This document shows, piece after piece, positions 7,619 to 16,354 of a DNA stretch of 64,000 nucleotides. The notes beneath the pieces were generated by a model, which had not been told where the DNA came from, ran no database searches, and was given only the letters and a program-made list of their open reading frames with translations. The stretch is from CAZPRY01 sp964589175 (GTDB taxonomy: Bacteria; Fidelibacterota; UBA2242). The stretch is from contig CAZPRY010000018.1 in NCBI GenBank assembly GCA_964589175.1, positions 1 to 64,000 on the forward strand, written 5' to 3'. The position numbers and the translations under genes were made by a program. Numbering within the stretch: the first letter of the stretch is position 1; each line of letters starts with the position of its first letter.

Positions 7619-7856
7619 CCACAGGCGTAAGCCTGTGGATGGAAGTATCCGCTGTCTTATGCTATATTATGTAGATGGAATACAAGAAACAAGCCCATGC
7701 CGTATATTACACCCGTTATCACATAGGCTACTTTGTATCGACTGTTGGCATCAATGAAAGTGTGATAAGGGAATATATAGAGAAGCAGTCGCAAGAAGAC
7801 AGCGGACAAGCGAAGCTTGTACTCTGATATTTAATGCTACGGGCGTGAGCCCGTAG
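7619..7856 (+). mobile_element. Internally deleted IS200/IS605-type element
   Basis: Two imperfect palindromes with the same architecture bracket this 240-bp segment: CCACAGGC-GTAA-GCCTGTGG at 7619-7638 and CTACGGGC-GTGA-GCCCGTAG at 7837-7856. These match the subterminal hairpins that Y1 transposases of this group recognise. Between them lies a 50-codon remnant of the transposase gene. The exact cleavage sites outside the hairpins were not determined. Too short to be autonomous, this is a MITE-like derivative that could only move using a transposase supplied elsewhere. Confidence 0.75.
7675..7827 (+). pseudogene. IS200-type TnpA transposase, N- and C-termini joined by an internal deletion
   Basis: A 50-codon ORF reads MEYKKQAHAVYYTRYHI, the start typical of IS200/IS605 TnpA, and then passes in frame into GYFVSTVGINESVIREYIEK, the family's C-terminal strand and helix that carries the catalytic-Tyr region. 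The central ~85 residues, including the HUH metal-binding motif, are missing. The frame is still open, so the deletion is either recent or constrained. It lies exactly between the two element hairpins. Confidence 0.75.
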
Positions 7857-7964
7857 TTTTTACTTTGCGTCAATATGTCGTTATAATTTCAGGCGGGATG
7901 TTTTAGGGTCAGAGAAAGAGGGAGTTTGTGCAATATTAACAGTAAATAAGGCTTCTCGAAGACA

Positions 7965-8219
7965 TCAATCGTAATGCGTCCACATACGGATAATTTTAAC
8001 AATCCCCTCTTCTTCTAAAACCTGATAGATCAGTCGATGCTGGATGTTGATGCGCCGTGAAAAAGCGCCGGTTAAGTCGCCGAGTAGTTTCTCATAAGCA
8101 GGCGGAGAAAGGAAGGGATCGTTTTCTAAAATCGACAGTAATTCAAGAACTTTCGGTTTGAGCCCCGCATGTGCAATTTTTTGGGCATCTTTCCGGGTAT
8201 AGACCAGTTTCCAGCTCAC
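7965..8219 (-). CDS. yoeB: Toxin of the Txe/YoeB family
   Basis: An 84-residue mRNA interferase-like toxin; YoeB enzymes cleave mRNA at the ribosomal A site. The N-terminus SWKLVYTRKDAQKI and the C-terminus RINIQHRLIYQV ... KIIRMWTHYD match the family, including the basic/aromatic positions and the terminal His-Tyr used in catalysis. The start is taken as GTG 8219, which overlaps the antitoxin stop (GTGA) and has a GGAG eight bases upstream; an upstream in-frame GTG at 8240 is possible. It is paired with the YefM/Phd antitoxin gene, the usual antitoxin-first order. Confidence 0.85.
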   Translation of the reverse strand: MSWKLVYTRKDAQKIAHAGLKPKVLELLSILENDPFLSPPAYEKLLGDLTGAFSRRINIQHRLIYQVLEEEGIVKIIRMWTHYD

Positions 8220-8458
8220 CAGCCCGGCTCCGTGGAACACTCTTCAATAGGTGTGTTCAGTCCTTCAATAATCGACTCCCGCATGCCGGGGATAGAAGTA
8301 AGGTACAGGGTTTCTTCGACGGCTCGCCAGTCATCTTCCGAGATTAAAATTGCGTTGCCGCGTTTGCCGGTGATTTGGATCGGCTGGTGGTCCCGGTTGG
8401 TTTCTTCCAGAAGTTCGAATAATTTACTGCGGGCATTTGTAACGGTTATGGTCTTCAT
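8216..8458 (-). CDS. yefM: Antitoxin of the YefM/Phd family
   Basis: An 80-residue antitoxin. The N-terminal Phd/YefM DNA-binding fold is clear (TITVTNARSKLFELLEETN, then QITGKRGNAILISEDDW), followed by an acidic C-terminal segment (AVEETLYLTSIPGM ... EGLNTPIEEC) that normally wraps the toxin. The gene precedes yoeB with a GTGA overlap, implying coupled translation. The protein normally represses its own promoter with the toxin as co-repressor; a candidate operator lies just upstream. Confidence 0.88.
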   Translation of the reverse strand: MKTITVTNARSKLFELLEETNRDHQPIQITGKRGNAILISEDDWRAVEETLYLTSIPGMRESIIEGLNTPIEECSTEPGW

Positions 8459-8482
8459 CTCTTCCTCTTTTTACTTTCGCAA

Positions 8483-8503
8483 CGTACGCAATCCTGTACG
8501 CAT
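8483..8503 (-). promoter_or_regulatory. Candidate YefM operator
   Basis: ACGTACGCAATCCTGTACGC contains two GTACGC copies 12 bases apart, the first within a CGTACG palindrome. YefM-type repressors bind sites with TGTACA-like cores just upstream of their own gene. The position (25-45 bp before the antitoxin start) and the core fit; binding itself is inference. Confidence 0.3.
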
Positions 8504-8534
8504 TTAAAAGAAAAATTTCTTTTTCACGGTTGGA

Positions 8535-9710
8535 TCAGGGCCGAGCGCTGTTCGGACGTGCCGGGATCATCACGGCAAAAACAACCGCACCGGCGGCACA
8601 AAGCATTGCCGAAATGATAATCGGCATTACGTAGGATTGCAGGTGGTCGAAGAGCCAGCCGCCGGCCAGAGGCCCGATGATACCGGCCAGTCCATAAGAT
8701 AGAAATACATAAGGGTAGATTTCGCTCAGCCGTTCGACACCGTAGAGCAGGCTGACTTCTGTCGCGAAAAGCACGAAGTTAGCCCCGAACCCCAGCCCGA
8801 TTAAAAAGGGCAGAAAGAGAAAGGTGGCGTTTGTCCGGGCAGCGGGCAGGATCAGGATTGTAAAGAGTCCCAGAAAACCGAGGGCGAGAAGAATCGACTT
8901 GCGGCCGCCGAGTTTATCGGAAATAAGGCCCCAAAGCACGCGGCCGAGCATATTTCCGATTGCCAGGAAGCTAATCGCAATGGTCGCATAGTTATCCGAG
9001 ACGCCGTAGTATAAACCGATGGGTTTCAGGTTACCGATCACGACCAGGCCGGCAAAAGTGCCGCTGAACATGGCCAGAAACAACGCCCAGAGTTTCTTAT
9101 CGGTCAACAATGCCGCGACCGGCAGGTTGCCCGGGGACGATGATTTTTGAAGGGTTGGCGGCACGGCAATCAGCAGGGAGCAGAGCAGAACGACGATCCC
9201 GTAAACAATTCCGATGATCCGGAAGATGCCCAAAACCGCGACATTATCGGTAAGCAACTGCTTCACGATGAAAGAGAGCAGTATTGCGCCGCCGCCGAAG
9301 CCGGCCACGGAAACGCCGGTAATCAATCCTTTATGTTTCGGGAACCATTTGATAGGCGTCGCCAGCGCCGCGACATAGCCGTAGGCAATTCCGGCCCCCG
9401 AAAAGACGCCGATTCCCAGGAGCAGCAGCAGGGACTTTCCGGCGGAAAATGAGGCGATCAGATATCCGGCGCCGAAAAGCATAGCACCGACCAGGGCGGT
9501 ATGTTTCGGGCCGCGTCTTTTTTCCATTTTCCCGGCAAAGACCATCGCAATGGCAAACATCGTAATCGTGAATCCGAAAATCATCTGAGTGCTTGCGCTG
9601 CTGAGCAGATGTTCGGCCTGCAAGGGCGGAACGAAGATACTCCAGGCATAGACACCGCCGATGCAGATCATGATGATGAAGGATGCCAGCGTTACGATAT
9701 ATTTTTTCAT
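8535..9710 (-). CDS. MFS transporter, oxalate/formate antiporter (OFA) family
   Basis: A 391-residue, 12-helix carrier. The N-terminus FIIMICIGGVYAWSIFVPPL is the OFA-family signature in the first helix, and GKMEKRRGPKHTALVG is the major-facilitator loop 2-3 motif. A second copy (GRVLWGLISDKLGGRKSIL) sits between helices 8 and 9. OFA members exchange small carboxylates, but the substrate here cannot be assigned. It begins 91 bp after trpA on the same strand with no clear terminator between, so it may be read from the trp operon; no functional link to tryptophan is evident. Confidence 0.85.
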   Translation of the reverse strand: MKKYIVTLASFIIMICIGGVYAWSIFVPPLQAEHLLSSASTQMIFGFTITMFAIAMVFAGKMEKRRGPKHTALVGAMLFGAGYLIASFSAGKSLLLLLGIGVFSGAGIAYGYVAALATPIKWFPKHKGLITGVSVAGFGGGAILLSFIVKQLLTDNVAVLGIFRIIGIVYGIVVLLCSLLIAVPPTLQKSSSPGNLPVAALLTDKKLWALFLAMFSGTFAGLVVIGNLKPIGLYYGVSDNYATIAISFLAIGNMLGRVLWGLISDKLGGRKSILLALGFLGLFTILILPAARTNATFLFLPFLIGLGFGANFVLFATEVSLLYGVERLSEIYPYVFLSYGLAGIIGPLAGGWLFDHLQSYVMPIIISAMLCAAGAVVFAVMIPARPNSARP

Positions 9711-9801
9711 GCTGCCTTTCCGGGTTGAAATGGAAGAGGAATATACGAGCGCGGATGAAAGATTTCAACCTTTTTGCCGGAGGCCGGGCAGCGCTCGAAG
9801 A

Positions 9802-10584
9802 TTATCCTTCGTCGCAGGCTTTGCGTAACGCACCGATCAGTTGCAGCGCATCTTCCCGGCTGTTCATCAGGCGTTTGATCATGGCGCTGCCGACAATTAC
9901 GCCGTCGCAAAACGGGGCAAATTGTTTTACGTCCTGCGGTGAAGAGATGCCGAAACCGATCAGCATTTTATTATTTTGTAATGTGTGGTAAGTGCGCTGC
10001 AGGTTGGCGAGAGTTCGCTCATCGAAATGATTGCGCTCGCCGGTTGTGCCGGTCACGCTGACACAGTAGACGAATCCCGAACTGCGCCGGTCGATTTCGA
10101 TAATGCGTTCTTTGGGGGACGTTGGCGTGGTCAATAGAATGCGATCGATTCCGGTGTTGGATTGGCCGAAAAAATCGTCGTATTCCTCCAGCGGGACATC
10201 CGGGATAATCAATCCGTCCACGCCGGCATTTGCGGCATCGGCGTCGAAGCGCTCAAAACCGTAATGAATGATCGGGTTGGAATAGCCCATCAGAATCAGC
10301 GGCCTGGCGGCGGACTTTTTAATAGCTTCGGCCATTTGTAGCACGGTGTGAAGGTCCATGCCGTTCGCCAGGGCGACCTGTGAGGAATTCTGGATGACGG
10401 GTCCGTCCGCCAGCGGATCACTGAAGGGAATTCCGATTTCCAGGAGGTCGGCCCCAGCGTCGTAAATGCTTCGGGCCAGCTCAACGAAATTCTCTTTTCG
10501 CGGAAAACCGGCCGTCAGGAAAACCGACAGCGCTTTGCGATTCTTCGAATTGACACTTTGAATGGTATCGGCGATAAACGACAT
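9802..10584 (-). CDS. trpA: Tryptophan synthase alpha chain
   Basis: Cleaves indole-3-glycerol phosphate to indole and glyceraldehyde-3-phosphate and channels indole to TrpB. About 260 residues, full length. Motifs: LTAGFP near the start, LEIGIPFSDPLADGP with both catalytic acids (the Glu in LEIG and the Asp in LADG), IPDVPLEE, and GFGISSPQDV with the phosphate-binding segment after it. The start is ATG 10584, overlapping the trpB stop in TGATG; a TTG one codon upstream is less likely. Last gene of the trp cluster. Confidence 0.96.
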   Translation of the reverse strand: MSFIADTIQSVNSKNRKALSVFLTAGFPRKENFVELARSIYDAGADLLEIGIPFSDPLADGPVIQNSSQVALANGMDLHTVLQMAEAIKKSAARPLILMGYSNPIIHYGFERFDADAANAGVDGLIIPDVPLEEYDDFFGQSNTGIDRILLTTPTSPKERIIEIDRRSSGFVYCVSVTGTTGERNHFDERTLANLQRTYHTLQNNKMLIGFGISSPQDVKQFAPFCDGVIVGSAMIKRLMNSREDALQLIGALRKACDEG

Positions 10585-11795
10585 CAACTGTTCTCCTTCC
10601 GGTAGTTCATGATAATATCCAGATCTTTGTCGCCGCGCCCGCTGACATTGACGACTACGATATCAGTGGCCTTGGTCTGCGGCATAAGTTCTTCGAGGTA
10701 GGCCAGCGCATGGGCGGATTCGAGTGCAGGTAGAATGCCCTCCAGCTCGGAAAGCCGGTGCAGCGCCTGCACAGCCTGGTCGTCCGTGACGTAGACATAG
10801 CGCGCGCGATCCTGTTCCTGTAAAAAGGAGTGCTCGGGTCCGACTCCGGGATAATCCAATCCGGCCGAGATGGAATAGACTTCAAGCACCTGCCCGTCAT
10901 CATCCTGGAGCAGCAGGGTCTTCATGCCGTGCAGGACGCCCATCGTTCCGCGCGTAAGCGTCGCGCAGTGCTGGTCCGTATCAATCCCCAACCCGGCCGC
11001 TTCCACGCCCACCAGGCGCACCTTTCGGTCGCCGAGAAACGGGTAAAATATGCCGATGGCATTCGAGCCGCCGCCCACGCAGGCCACGATGTAATCGGGC
11101 AGCTTGTTTTCAAGTCGCAGAATCTGTTGGCGCGTTTCCGTGCCGATTATCGACTGGAAATCTCGCACCATCATCGGGTAAGGGTGCGGCCCGACCACGG
11201 AACCGATAACATAGTAGGTATTTTCAACGTTCGTGACCCAGTCGCGAATGGCTTCGTTGGTGGCGTCTTTGAGTGTGCGATTGCCGGATTCGACCGGGAC
11301 CACCTCGGCGCCCAGCATCTTCATCCGAAAGACATTCATCTTCTGGCGTTCGATATCCACTGCGCCCATGTAGACCACGCACTGCAGGCCGAATTTGGCG
11401 CAGATGGTTGCGGTCGCCACGCCGTGCTGCCCGGCGCCGGTTTCGGCGATGATGCGCCGCTTGCCCAATTTGCGCGCGAGCAGCATCTGGCCCAGGACAT
11501 TGTTGAGTTTGTGCGCCCCGGTATGGCAGAGGTCTTCGCGCTTCAGATAGATTTTGCCGCGGCCGTAGCGTTCGGTCAGGCGGGCGGCGAAAGTCAGCGG
11601 TGTCGGCCGGCCGTTGTATTCCGACTGCAGTTGCGCCAGTTCCATCTGAAAATCCTTGTCCTGAGAGAATTCGCGATAGCTCTGGTCCAGTTCCAAGAGC
11701 GCTCTCATGAGCGTCTCCGGGACAAAGCGGCCGCCGAAAGTGCCGTATTTCCCGCGGCTGTTGGGCCAGCTGTAGTTCAAATCCGGCTTCGTCAT
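10584..11795 (-). CDS. trpB: Tryptophan synthase beta chain
   Basis: PLP enzyme joining indole and serine to tryptophan. 403 residues, the length of a standard TrpB1. It carries the N-terminal YGTFGGRFVPETLM signature, HTGAHKLNNVLGQ with the PLP Lys, the GAGQHGVATAT loop that contacts the serine carboxylate, and the GGGSNAIG phosphate loop. ATG 11795 overlaps the trpF stop by four bases (ATGA), so translation of the two is coupled. Confidence 0.97.
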   Translation of the reverse strand: MTKPDLNYSWPNSRGKYGTFGGRFVPETLMRALLELDQSYREFSQDKDFQMELAQLQSEYNGRPTPLTFAARLTERYGRGKIYLKREDLCHTGAHKLNNVLGQMLLARKLGKRRIIAETGAGQHGVATATICAKFGLQCVVYMGAVDIERQKMNVFRMKMLGAEVVPVESGNRTLKDATNEAIRDWVTNVENTYYVIGSVVGPHPYPMMVRDFQSIIGTETRQQILRLENKLPDYIVACVGGGSNAIGIFYPFLGDRKVRLVGVEAAGLGIDTDQHCATLTRGTMGVLHGMKTLLLQDDDGQVLEVYSISAGLDYPGVGPEHSFLQEQDRARYVYVTDDQAVQALHRLSELEGILPALESAHALAYLEELMPQTKATDIVVVNVSGRGDKDLDIIMNYRKENS

Positions 11796-12457
11796 GTTTC
11801 ACATTTCCTTTCCAATTGAGTTCCAGCGCAAAAGGCCGCATTCTCCGATCGATTCAGGTGTTGGATGATTTCCATAAATTGGGTCACCTTGCGAGGATCT
11901 TTCTTGCCCGGGCGGGCCTCCAGTGATGAGGATAAATCCACCGCAACAGGCGCGATATTGCGATAAATTTCCTCGATATTTTCGGCCGAAATTCCCCCCG
12001 CCAGAATGACTCGGTCGCGCAATTTGGATGGAATTCTGTACCAGTCGAAAGATCGCCCGGTACCGCCCGGGGCCAGCGGATGAAACGCATCCAGTAAAAT
12101 TGTGCAATCTCCGAATTCCTCCAGTTGCCGAAAGTCAAAATCCGGTGTGATCCGCAGGGCCTTGATCGCCGGGTATTTTATTTTAGCGATAAAGTGTCTG
12201 TCTTCCTCACCGTGCAACTGCACCCCGTTCAGTCTGACTTCGGCGGCGATGCGATTGACTTCTTCGGCCGGGGCATTGACGAATACGCCGATCTTCTGCG
12301 TAAAAAACGGCAGCTCCCGGCAAATTGAGCGGGCGTTTTCCGGTTCGATATAGCGCCGGCTTTGGGGGTAAAAGACGAAGCCCAGCGCGTCTGCTCCCAG
12401 GCGGCTGCAGAGCAGGGCGTCATCCCGATTGCTTATGCCGCAGATTTTAACCTTCAT
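11792..12457 (-). CDS. trpF: Phosphoribosylanthranilate isomerase
   Basis: Catalyses the Amadori rearrangement in tryptophan synthesis. 221-residue TIM barrel: KICGISNRDDAL with the catalytic Cys, DALGFVFYPQSRRYI, the LLDAFHPLAPGGTGRSFDW loop with the general-acid Asp, and the ILAGGIS phosphate site. The start lies 11 bases inside the end of trpC. Separate trpC and trpF genes are the common state outside enterobacteria. Confidence 0.95.
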   Translation of the reverse strand: MKVKICGISNRDDALLCSRLGADALGFVFYPQSRRYIEPENARSICRELPFFTQKIGVFVNAPAEEVNRIAAEVRLNGVQLHGEEDRHFIAKIKYPAIKALRITPDFDFRQLEEFGDCTILLDAFHPLAPGGTGRSFDWYRIPSKLRDRVILAGGISAENIEEIYRNIAPVAVDLSSSLEARPGKKDPRKVTQFMEIIQHLNRSENAAFCAGTQLERKCET

Positions 12458-13241
12458 GCTGACACCATGCTCGCAATTCGTTCAGCGCCGCCGGAATATT
12501 CGCGGCTTTCATCAGGTGTTCGCCGACCAGGATAGCGGTTACACGGGATGATTTCAGGATTTCGATTTCCGCTTTCGACGAGATGCCGCTTTCGGATATC
12601 AGAATTATGCCGGCGGGGAGATGTCCCGCGAGATCGACCGTGGTCTGCACCTCCACGCTAAAATCTTCGAGGTTGCGGTTGTTCACACCGATGATCCGGT
12701 TTCTGGCAAAATCGATTTTCTTGAGCTGCGAAGCGGAATGCAATTCCAATAATGTTTGCAGACCGAGCTCGCCGGCCGCGGCGGTCAGCTCCCCGATCTG
12801 CACAGCCGAAAGCGCTTCGGCAATCAGCAAAATCGCGTCGGCCCCGTAAGCTTTGGCCTCGAAGACCTGATATTCGTCGATGATGAAATCCTTGCGCAGG
12901 AGCGGCACGGATTTGATGCGCGCGATGTCGTTTAGGTAGCGAATATCACCCTGAAAGAAGGTTCGATCGGTCAATATGGAAATCGCATCGGTGCCATTCT
13001 GCAGGTACTGTTCGGCAATCGACAGATGATTAAAATCATCGCGGATGGCGCCTTTTGAAGGACTGGCTTTTTTGATTTCGGCAATGATGGCGATTGCGCT
13101 TTCCTTTTTCAAAGCTTCGGCAAATGACAGGCAGGGCGTTGCGAAGAACTCAAAATCTGTAAAGGACCGCAGCTGGAAACGCCGTCGCAGAAGTTTCACC
13201 TCATCTCTTTTGACGGCCAGAATTTCCTGTAGAATTGTCAT
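12447..13241 (-). CDS. trpC: Indole-3-glycerol phosphate synthase
   Basis: Closes the indole ring to give indole-3-glycerol phosphate. 264 residues. Recognisable blocks: IIAEIKKASPSKGAI with the catalytic Lys, LLRKDFIIDEYQV, DAILLIAEAL, IIGVNNRNLEDF, and LISESGISS. ATG 13241 overlaps the trpD stop (ATGA). Confidence 0.96.
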   Translation of the reverse strand: MTILQEILAVKRDEVKLLRRRFQLRSFTDFEFFATPCLSFAEALKKESAIAIIAEIKKASPSKGAIRDDFNHLSIAEQYLQNGTDAISILTDRTFFQGDIRYLNDIARIKSVPLLRKDFIIDEYQVFEAKAYGADAILLIAEALSAVQIGELTAAAGELGLQTLLELHSASQLKKIDFARNRIIGVNNRNLEDFSVEVQTTVDLAGHLPAGIILISESGISSKAEIEILKSSRVTAILVGEHLMKAANIPAALNELRAWCQHEG

Positions 13242-14257
13242 CGGCTACGTTCTCCGAATTCCGTCAGCAGTTTCAATTTTTGCCGGGCTTTGCCGGACAG
13301 CAGCGACTCTTCGGCGGCTTCCCGGCAGGTGCGCAGGTTTTCGGAAAAACCGGCGCAGTAGAGCCCCATAGCCGCGTTCGCGGCGGTCACATAAAAGGCC
13401 GGTGTCTTTTTCGCGTTATTGAAAACATCCCGCAGAATTTCCGCATTGTGCTCAGCCGAGCTTCCCTTGAGTTGATCCAATTCTAATTTCGGGTAGCCGA
13501 AATCGTCGTTGGTCAGCGTATAGTTTTTCACGCCCTCCGAGCGTGAGTATTCGCAGACTTCGGTTTCTCCGGTCAGAGTGATTTCGTCCAGATGATCGTC
13601 AGTGCAGACGAAGCAGACTTTTTCCATATCCAGGTGAGCGGCGGCTTCTGCCATGATCTGCGCCGCTTTGAGATTGTAGGTGCCGATCAACTGGCGTTTG
13701 GTTGCGGCCGGGTTGGTCAGCGGCCCGAGAATATTGAAGACCGTTTTCATGCCCAGTTCCCGGCGCACGGGAGCCACGTGTTTCATGGCGGGATGGTAAC
13801 GCGGTGCGAAAAGAAAGGCAATTCCGATTTCCTCAATGGCCTGTGCGGCCTGCTGTTCATCGAGATCGATATTGACCCCCAGGGCCGCCAGGACATCGGC
13901 GCTGCCGCTTTTACTGGAAATGGAGCGGTTGCCGTGTTTGGCGACCCGGACTCCGGCGCCGGCAACCACGAATGCCGCAGCGGTCGAAATATTGAAAGTC
14001 CCCGAGACGTCGCCGCCTGTGCCGCAGACATCGATGATGTTGTTCTTCTGCACGAGAACTTTCACGCAGTTATCGCGCATGGCGGCGGCGAATCCGGCAA
14101 CTTCCTGCGCCGTCTCGCCCTTACTTTTCAAAGCCGCCAGGAAGGCGGCAATCCGGGAATGGTTTTCCGTTCCGCTCATGATCCGGTTCATGGCCTGCCT
14201 GGCTTCCCCGAAAGAGAGGTCCTCCCGCCCGATGATTTTTTTAATGTAGTCTTGCAT
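13238..14257 (-). CDS. trpD: Anthranilate phosphoribosyltransferase
   Basis: Transfers phosphoribosyl from PRPP to anthranilate. About 339 residues, full length. The PRPP site is seen as VCGTGGDVSGTFNISTA and the following KHGNRSISSKSGSAD motif; an APRYHPAMKHVAPVRREL block follows, as in all TrpD. Two adjacent ATGs (14260 and 14257) follow the GGAGG in the trpG tail. The second, overlapping the trpG stop as TGATG, has the better spacing. TrpG is encoded separately, not fused to TrpD as in enterobacteria. Confidence 0.96.
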   Translation of the reverse strand: MQDYIKKIIGREDLSFGEARQAMNRIMSGTENHSRIAAFLAALKSKGETAQEVAGFAAAMRDNCVKVLVQKNNIIDVCGTGGDVSGTFNISTAAAFVVAGAGVRVAKHGNRSISSKSGSADVLAALGVNIDLDEQQAAQAIEEIGIAFLFAPRYHPAMKHVAPVRRELGMKTVFNILGPLTNPAATKRQLIGTYNLKAAQIMAEAAAHLDMEKVCFVCTDDHLDEITLTGETEVCEYSRSEGVKNYTLTNDDFGYPKLELDQLKGSSAEHNAEILRDVFNNAKKTPAFYVTAANAAMGLYCAGFSENLRTCREAAEESLLSGKARQKLKLLTEFGERSR

Positions 14258-14823
14258 CATGCCTCCACCCAATTTTTTAAGATGCTTTCGCCGACTTCCG
14301 TCAGAACGGATTCGGGATGAAACTGAATGCCTTCGATCGGATAGGATTTATGGCGGACTCCCATGACGATTCCGTCGCTTGTTTCGGCGCTGATCTCCAG
14401 GTCGTCCTGAATCGAATCCCGGTCGATTACCAGCGAATGATAACGGCCGGCTTTAAAGCGCTGCGGAATCCGGCGGTAAAAAGATTGGCCGTCGTGAATA
14501 ATCTCGGATGTTTTGCCATGCATTAAAACCGGCGCGTGGATGATCCGGCAGCCGAATACCCAGCCGATGGCCTGGTGTCCCAGGCAGACGCCCAATACCG
14601 GGATCGTCCGGCCGAGACGGCGGATCACTTCCGGTGAAATGCCGGCAACTTCGGGCCGTCCGGGGCCGGGCGAGATGACAATTTTATCCGGCTGCAGTTC
14701 GGCAAGGCTTTCGACATCGAGCTGGTCGTTGCGGACAACCAGCATCTCGCCAGCCAGTTTGCCGATGATCTGCACCAGATTGAATGTAAAGGAATCGTAA
14801 TTATCAATGACCAGGATCTTCAT
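14257..14823 (-). CDS. trpG: Anthranilate synthase glutamine amidotransferase subunit
   Basis: Supplies ammonia from glutamine to TrpE. About 188 residues. It begins KILVIDNYDSFTFNL. The nucleophile Cys is in GVCLGHQAIGW, and the His-Glu pair is in GIQFHPESVL. The start at 14823 follows AGGAGGAATGG; a longer frame to 14838 is not needed. It overlaps the end of trpE by 20 bases. In some bacteria this subunit also serves PabB; no pabB gene is visible in this window. Confidence 0.95.
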   Translation of the reverse strand: MKILVIDNYDSFTFNLVQIIGKLAGEMLVVRNDQLDVESLAELQPDKIVISPGPGRPEVAGISPEVIRRLGRTIPVLGVCLGHQAIGWVFGCRIIHAPVLMHGKTSEIIHDGQSFYRRIPQRFKAGRYHSLVIDRDSIQDDLEISAETSDGIVMGVRHKSYPIEGIQFHPESVLTEVGESILKNWVEA

Positions 14824-16282
14824 CCATTCCTCCTGCATAATCCAGGGCGCTGCGCAGCACCGCCGCCTTGTTGTTGATCTCTTTCCACTCCAGTTCAGGC
14901 CGGCTGTCGGCGACGATGCCCGCCCCGGCCTGCCAGTAAATCGTGTCTTTCGTCGCGAAGAATGTCCGGATGGCGATGCACATATCCAGGTTGCCGCTGA
15001 AGTCGATGTAGCCGATTGCTCCTCCGTAGATGTTGCGGGTCTCCTGCTCCAGGCTGTCGATCAGTTGGACGGCGCGGATTTTGGGGGCGCCGGTCAGGGT
15101 GCCCGCCGGAAAAGCGGCCTTCAGCGTATCGATGCAGTCTTTACCGTCTTGCAGTTCACCCTCCACGCGCGAGACGATGTGCATCACGTGCGAGAAGCGC
15201 TGAATATTGATCTTCTCCGTGACCCGCACGCTTCCGTAGCGCGAAACCCGGCCGAGATCGTTGCGCGCCAGATCGATCAGCATGACGTGTTCGGCCATTT
15301 CCTTCGGGTCGTTGAGCAGCTCCTGTTCCATGCGTAAATCTTCCTCCGGCGTAGAACCGCGTTTGCGGGTACCCGCGATGGGCAGAATGCTGGCCTTCCG
15401 GTCCCGGACTTTGAGCAGGTCTTCGGGTGAGGTTCCGATCACGGTCACCACGTCGCCGTATTCCATGTAATACATGTACGGCGAGGGGTTGATCGTCCGC
15501 AGGGCGCGGTAGACATTCACGAGATCGCCCCGGTACGCGGCGGAAAAGCGGCGCGACAAAACCATCTGGAATACATCCCCGTCCGTGATATACTGCCTGG
15601 CCTGTTCCACCTGCTGATAGAATTGGCGGCGGTTTTCGGTCTCCGCTGGAAAGCGGGTGACGCCGAAATCGGATTGATGGCTGAGCGGCTTCTTCAGTTC
15701 AACCCGCAGCTGCGCCAGCTTCTCTTTGGCTTTTTGGTAAGATTGAAGCAGGTCGGCGGACTTTTCGATATTTACGTTGTGGATCAGGATGATCTGGTGT
15801 TTCAGGTGGTCGAAGGCGATGATCGTATCGTATATCCCGAAAATGGAGTCCGGCGAGGAAATTGGGTTCGATCGTTTGAGATGGATGACATCCTCGATCA
15901 GGGCGATGTTCTCATAACCCAGATAGCCGACGATGCCTCCGCTGAAATAGGGCAGATCGTCCGGTTTGGCCTGCCGGTAACTGCGGACCACTTGCTGCAG
16001 ATAATCGAAGAGGTTTTGGTGGACGCTGCGTTTCTGTCCTTCTTCGATGATGGTCAATTCGGCGCCGGTGTTGTAGAAAACGGTTCCCGGGTTGCGGCCG
16101 ATGAAGGAATATCGCGCCAGGCGCCCGATGCCCTCGACCGATTCCAGCAGGAAACTGAAATGATTTTTCTGCCTCAATTTCAAGTAGGCCAGCACGGGCG
16201 TCGACAAATCCGCGGTAATTTTCTCGTAGACCGGGATAATGTTGTAGTCTTTGCTCAGTCGTTCGAATTCTTCGAATTTCAT
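14804..16282 (-). CDS. trpE: Anthranilate synthase component I
   Basis: Converts chorismate and ammonia to anthranilate, the first committed step to tryptophan. 492 residues. The N-terminal domain includes the FSFLLESVEG segment, whose LLES element is the tryptophan feedback site in TrpE, so allosteric inhibition is expected. The C-terminal chorismate-binding domain shows GTRKRGSTPEED, LIDLARNDLGRVSRYGSV, and GGAIGYIDFSGN ... GAGIVADSRPELEW. Translation starts at 16282, only about 14 bases after the U-tract of the upstream attenuator terminator. First structural gene of trpEGDCFBA. Confidence 0.97.
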   Translation of the reverse strand: MKFEEFERLSKDYNIIPVYEKITADLSTPVLAYLKLRQKNHFSFLLESVEGIGRLARYSFIGRNPGTVFYNTGAELTIIEEGQKRSVHQNLFDYLQQVVRSYRQAKPDDLPYFSGGIVGYLGYENIALIEDVIHLKRSNPISSPDSIFGIYDTIIAFDHLKHQIILIHNVNIEKSADLLQSYQKAKEKLAQLRVELKKPLSHQSDFGVTRFPAETENRRQFYQQVEQARQYITDGDVFQMVLSRRFSAAYRGDLVNVYRALRTINPSPYMYYMEYGDVVTVIGTSPEDLLKVRDRKASILPIAGTRKRGSTPEEDLRMEQELLNDPKEMAEHVMLIDLARNDLGRVSRYGSVRVTEKINIQRFSHVMHIVSRVEGELQDGKDCIDTLKAAFPAGTLTGAPKIRAVQLIDSLEQETRNIYGGAIGYIDFSGNLDMCIAIRTFFATKDTIYWQAGAGIVADSRPELEWKEINNKAAVLRSALDYAGGMDEDPGH

Positions 16283-16295
16283 TTTGACCTCAAAT

Positions 16296-16331
16296 AAAAA
16301 AAGCCCTTCCCGGGGTTACCGGGAAGGGCTT
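16296..16331 (-). terminator. trp operon attenuator terminator
   Basis: On the transcribed strand AAGCCCTTCCCGG, loop TAACC, CCGGGAAGGGCTT form a perfect 13-bp stem followed by TTTTTTT, a textbook intrinsic terminator. It lies between the end of the leader peptide (16355) and trpE (16282). A terminator in front of an operon's first gene only makes sense if it is conditional. Two stretches of the leader can compete with it (see 16363-16371). Confidence 0.9.
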
Positions 16332-16354
16332 ACATATTGGATATAAATCTTAGG

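Noticed and set aside
10830..11819. 329-codon plus-strand ORF opposite trpB
   Set aside because: Antisense shadow of a certain gene; the His/Ala/Asp-rich product is typical of reverse-frame reading of GC-rich codons.
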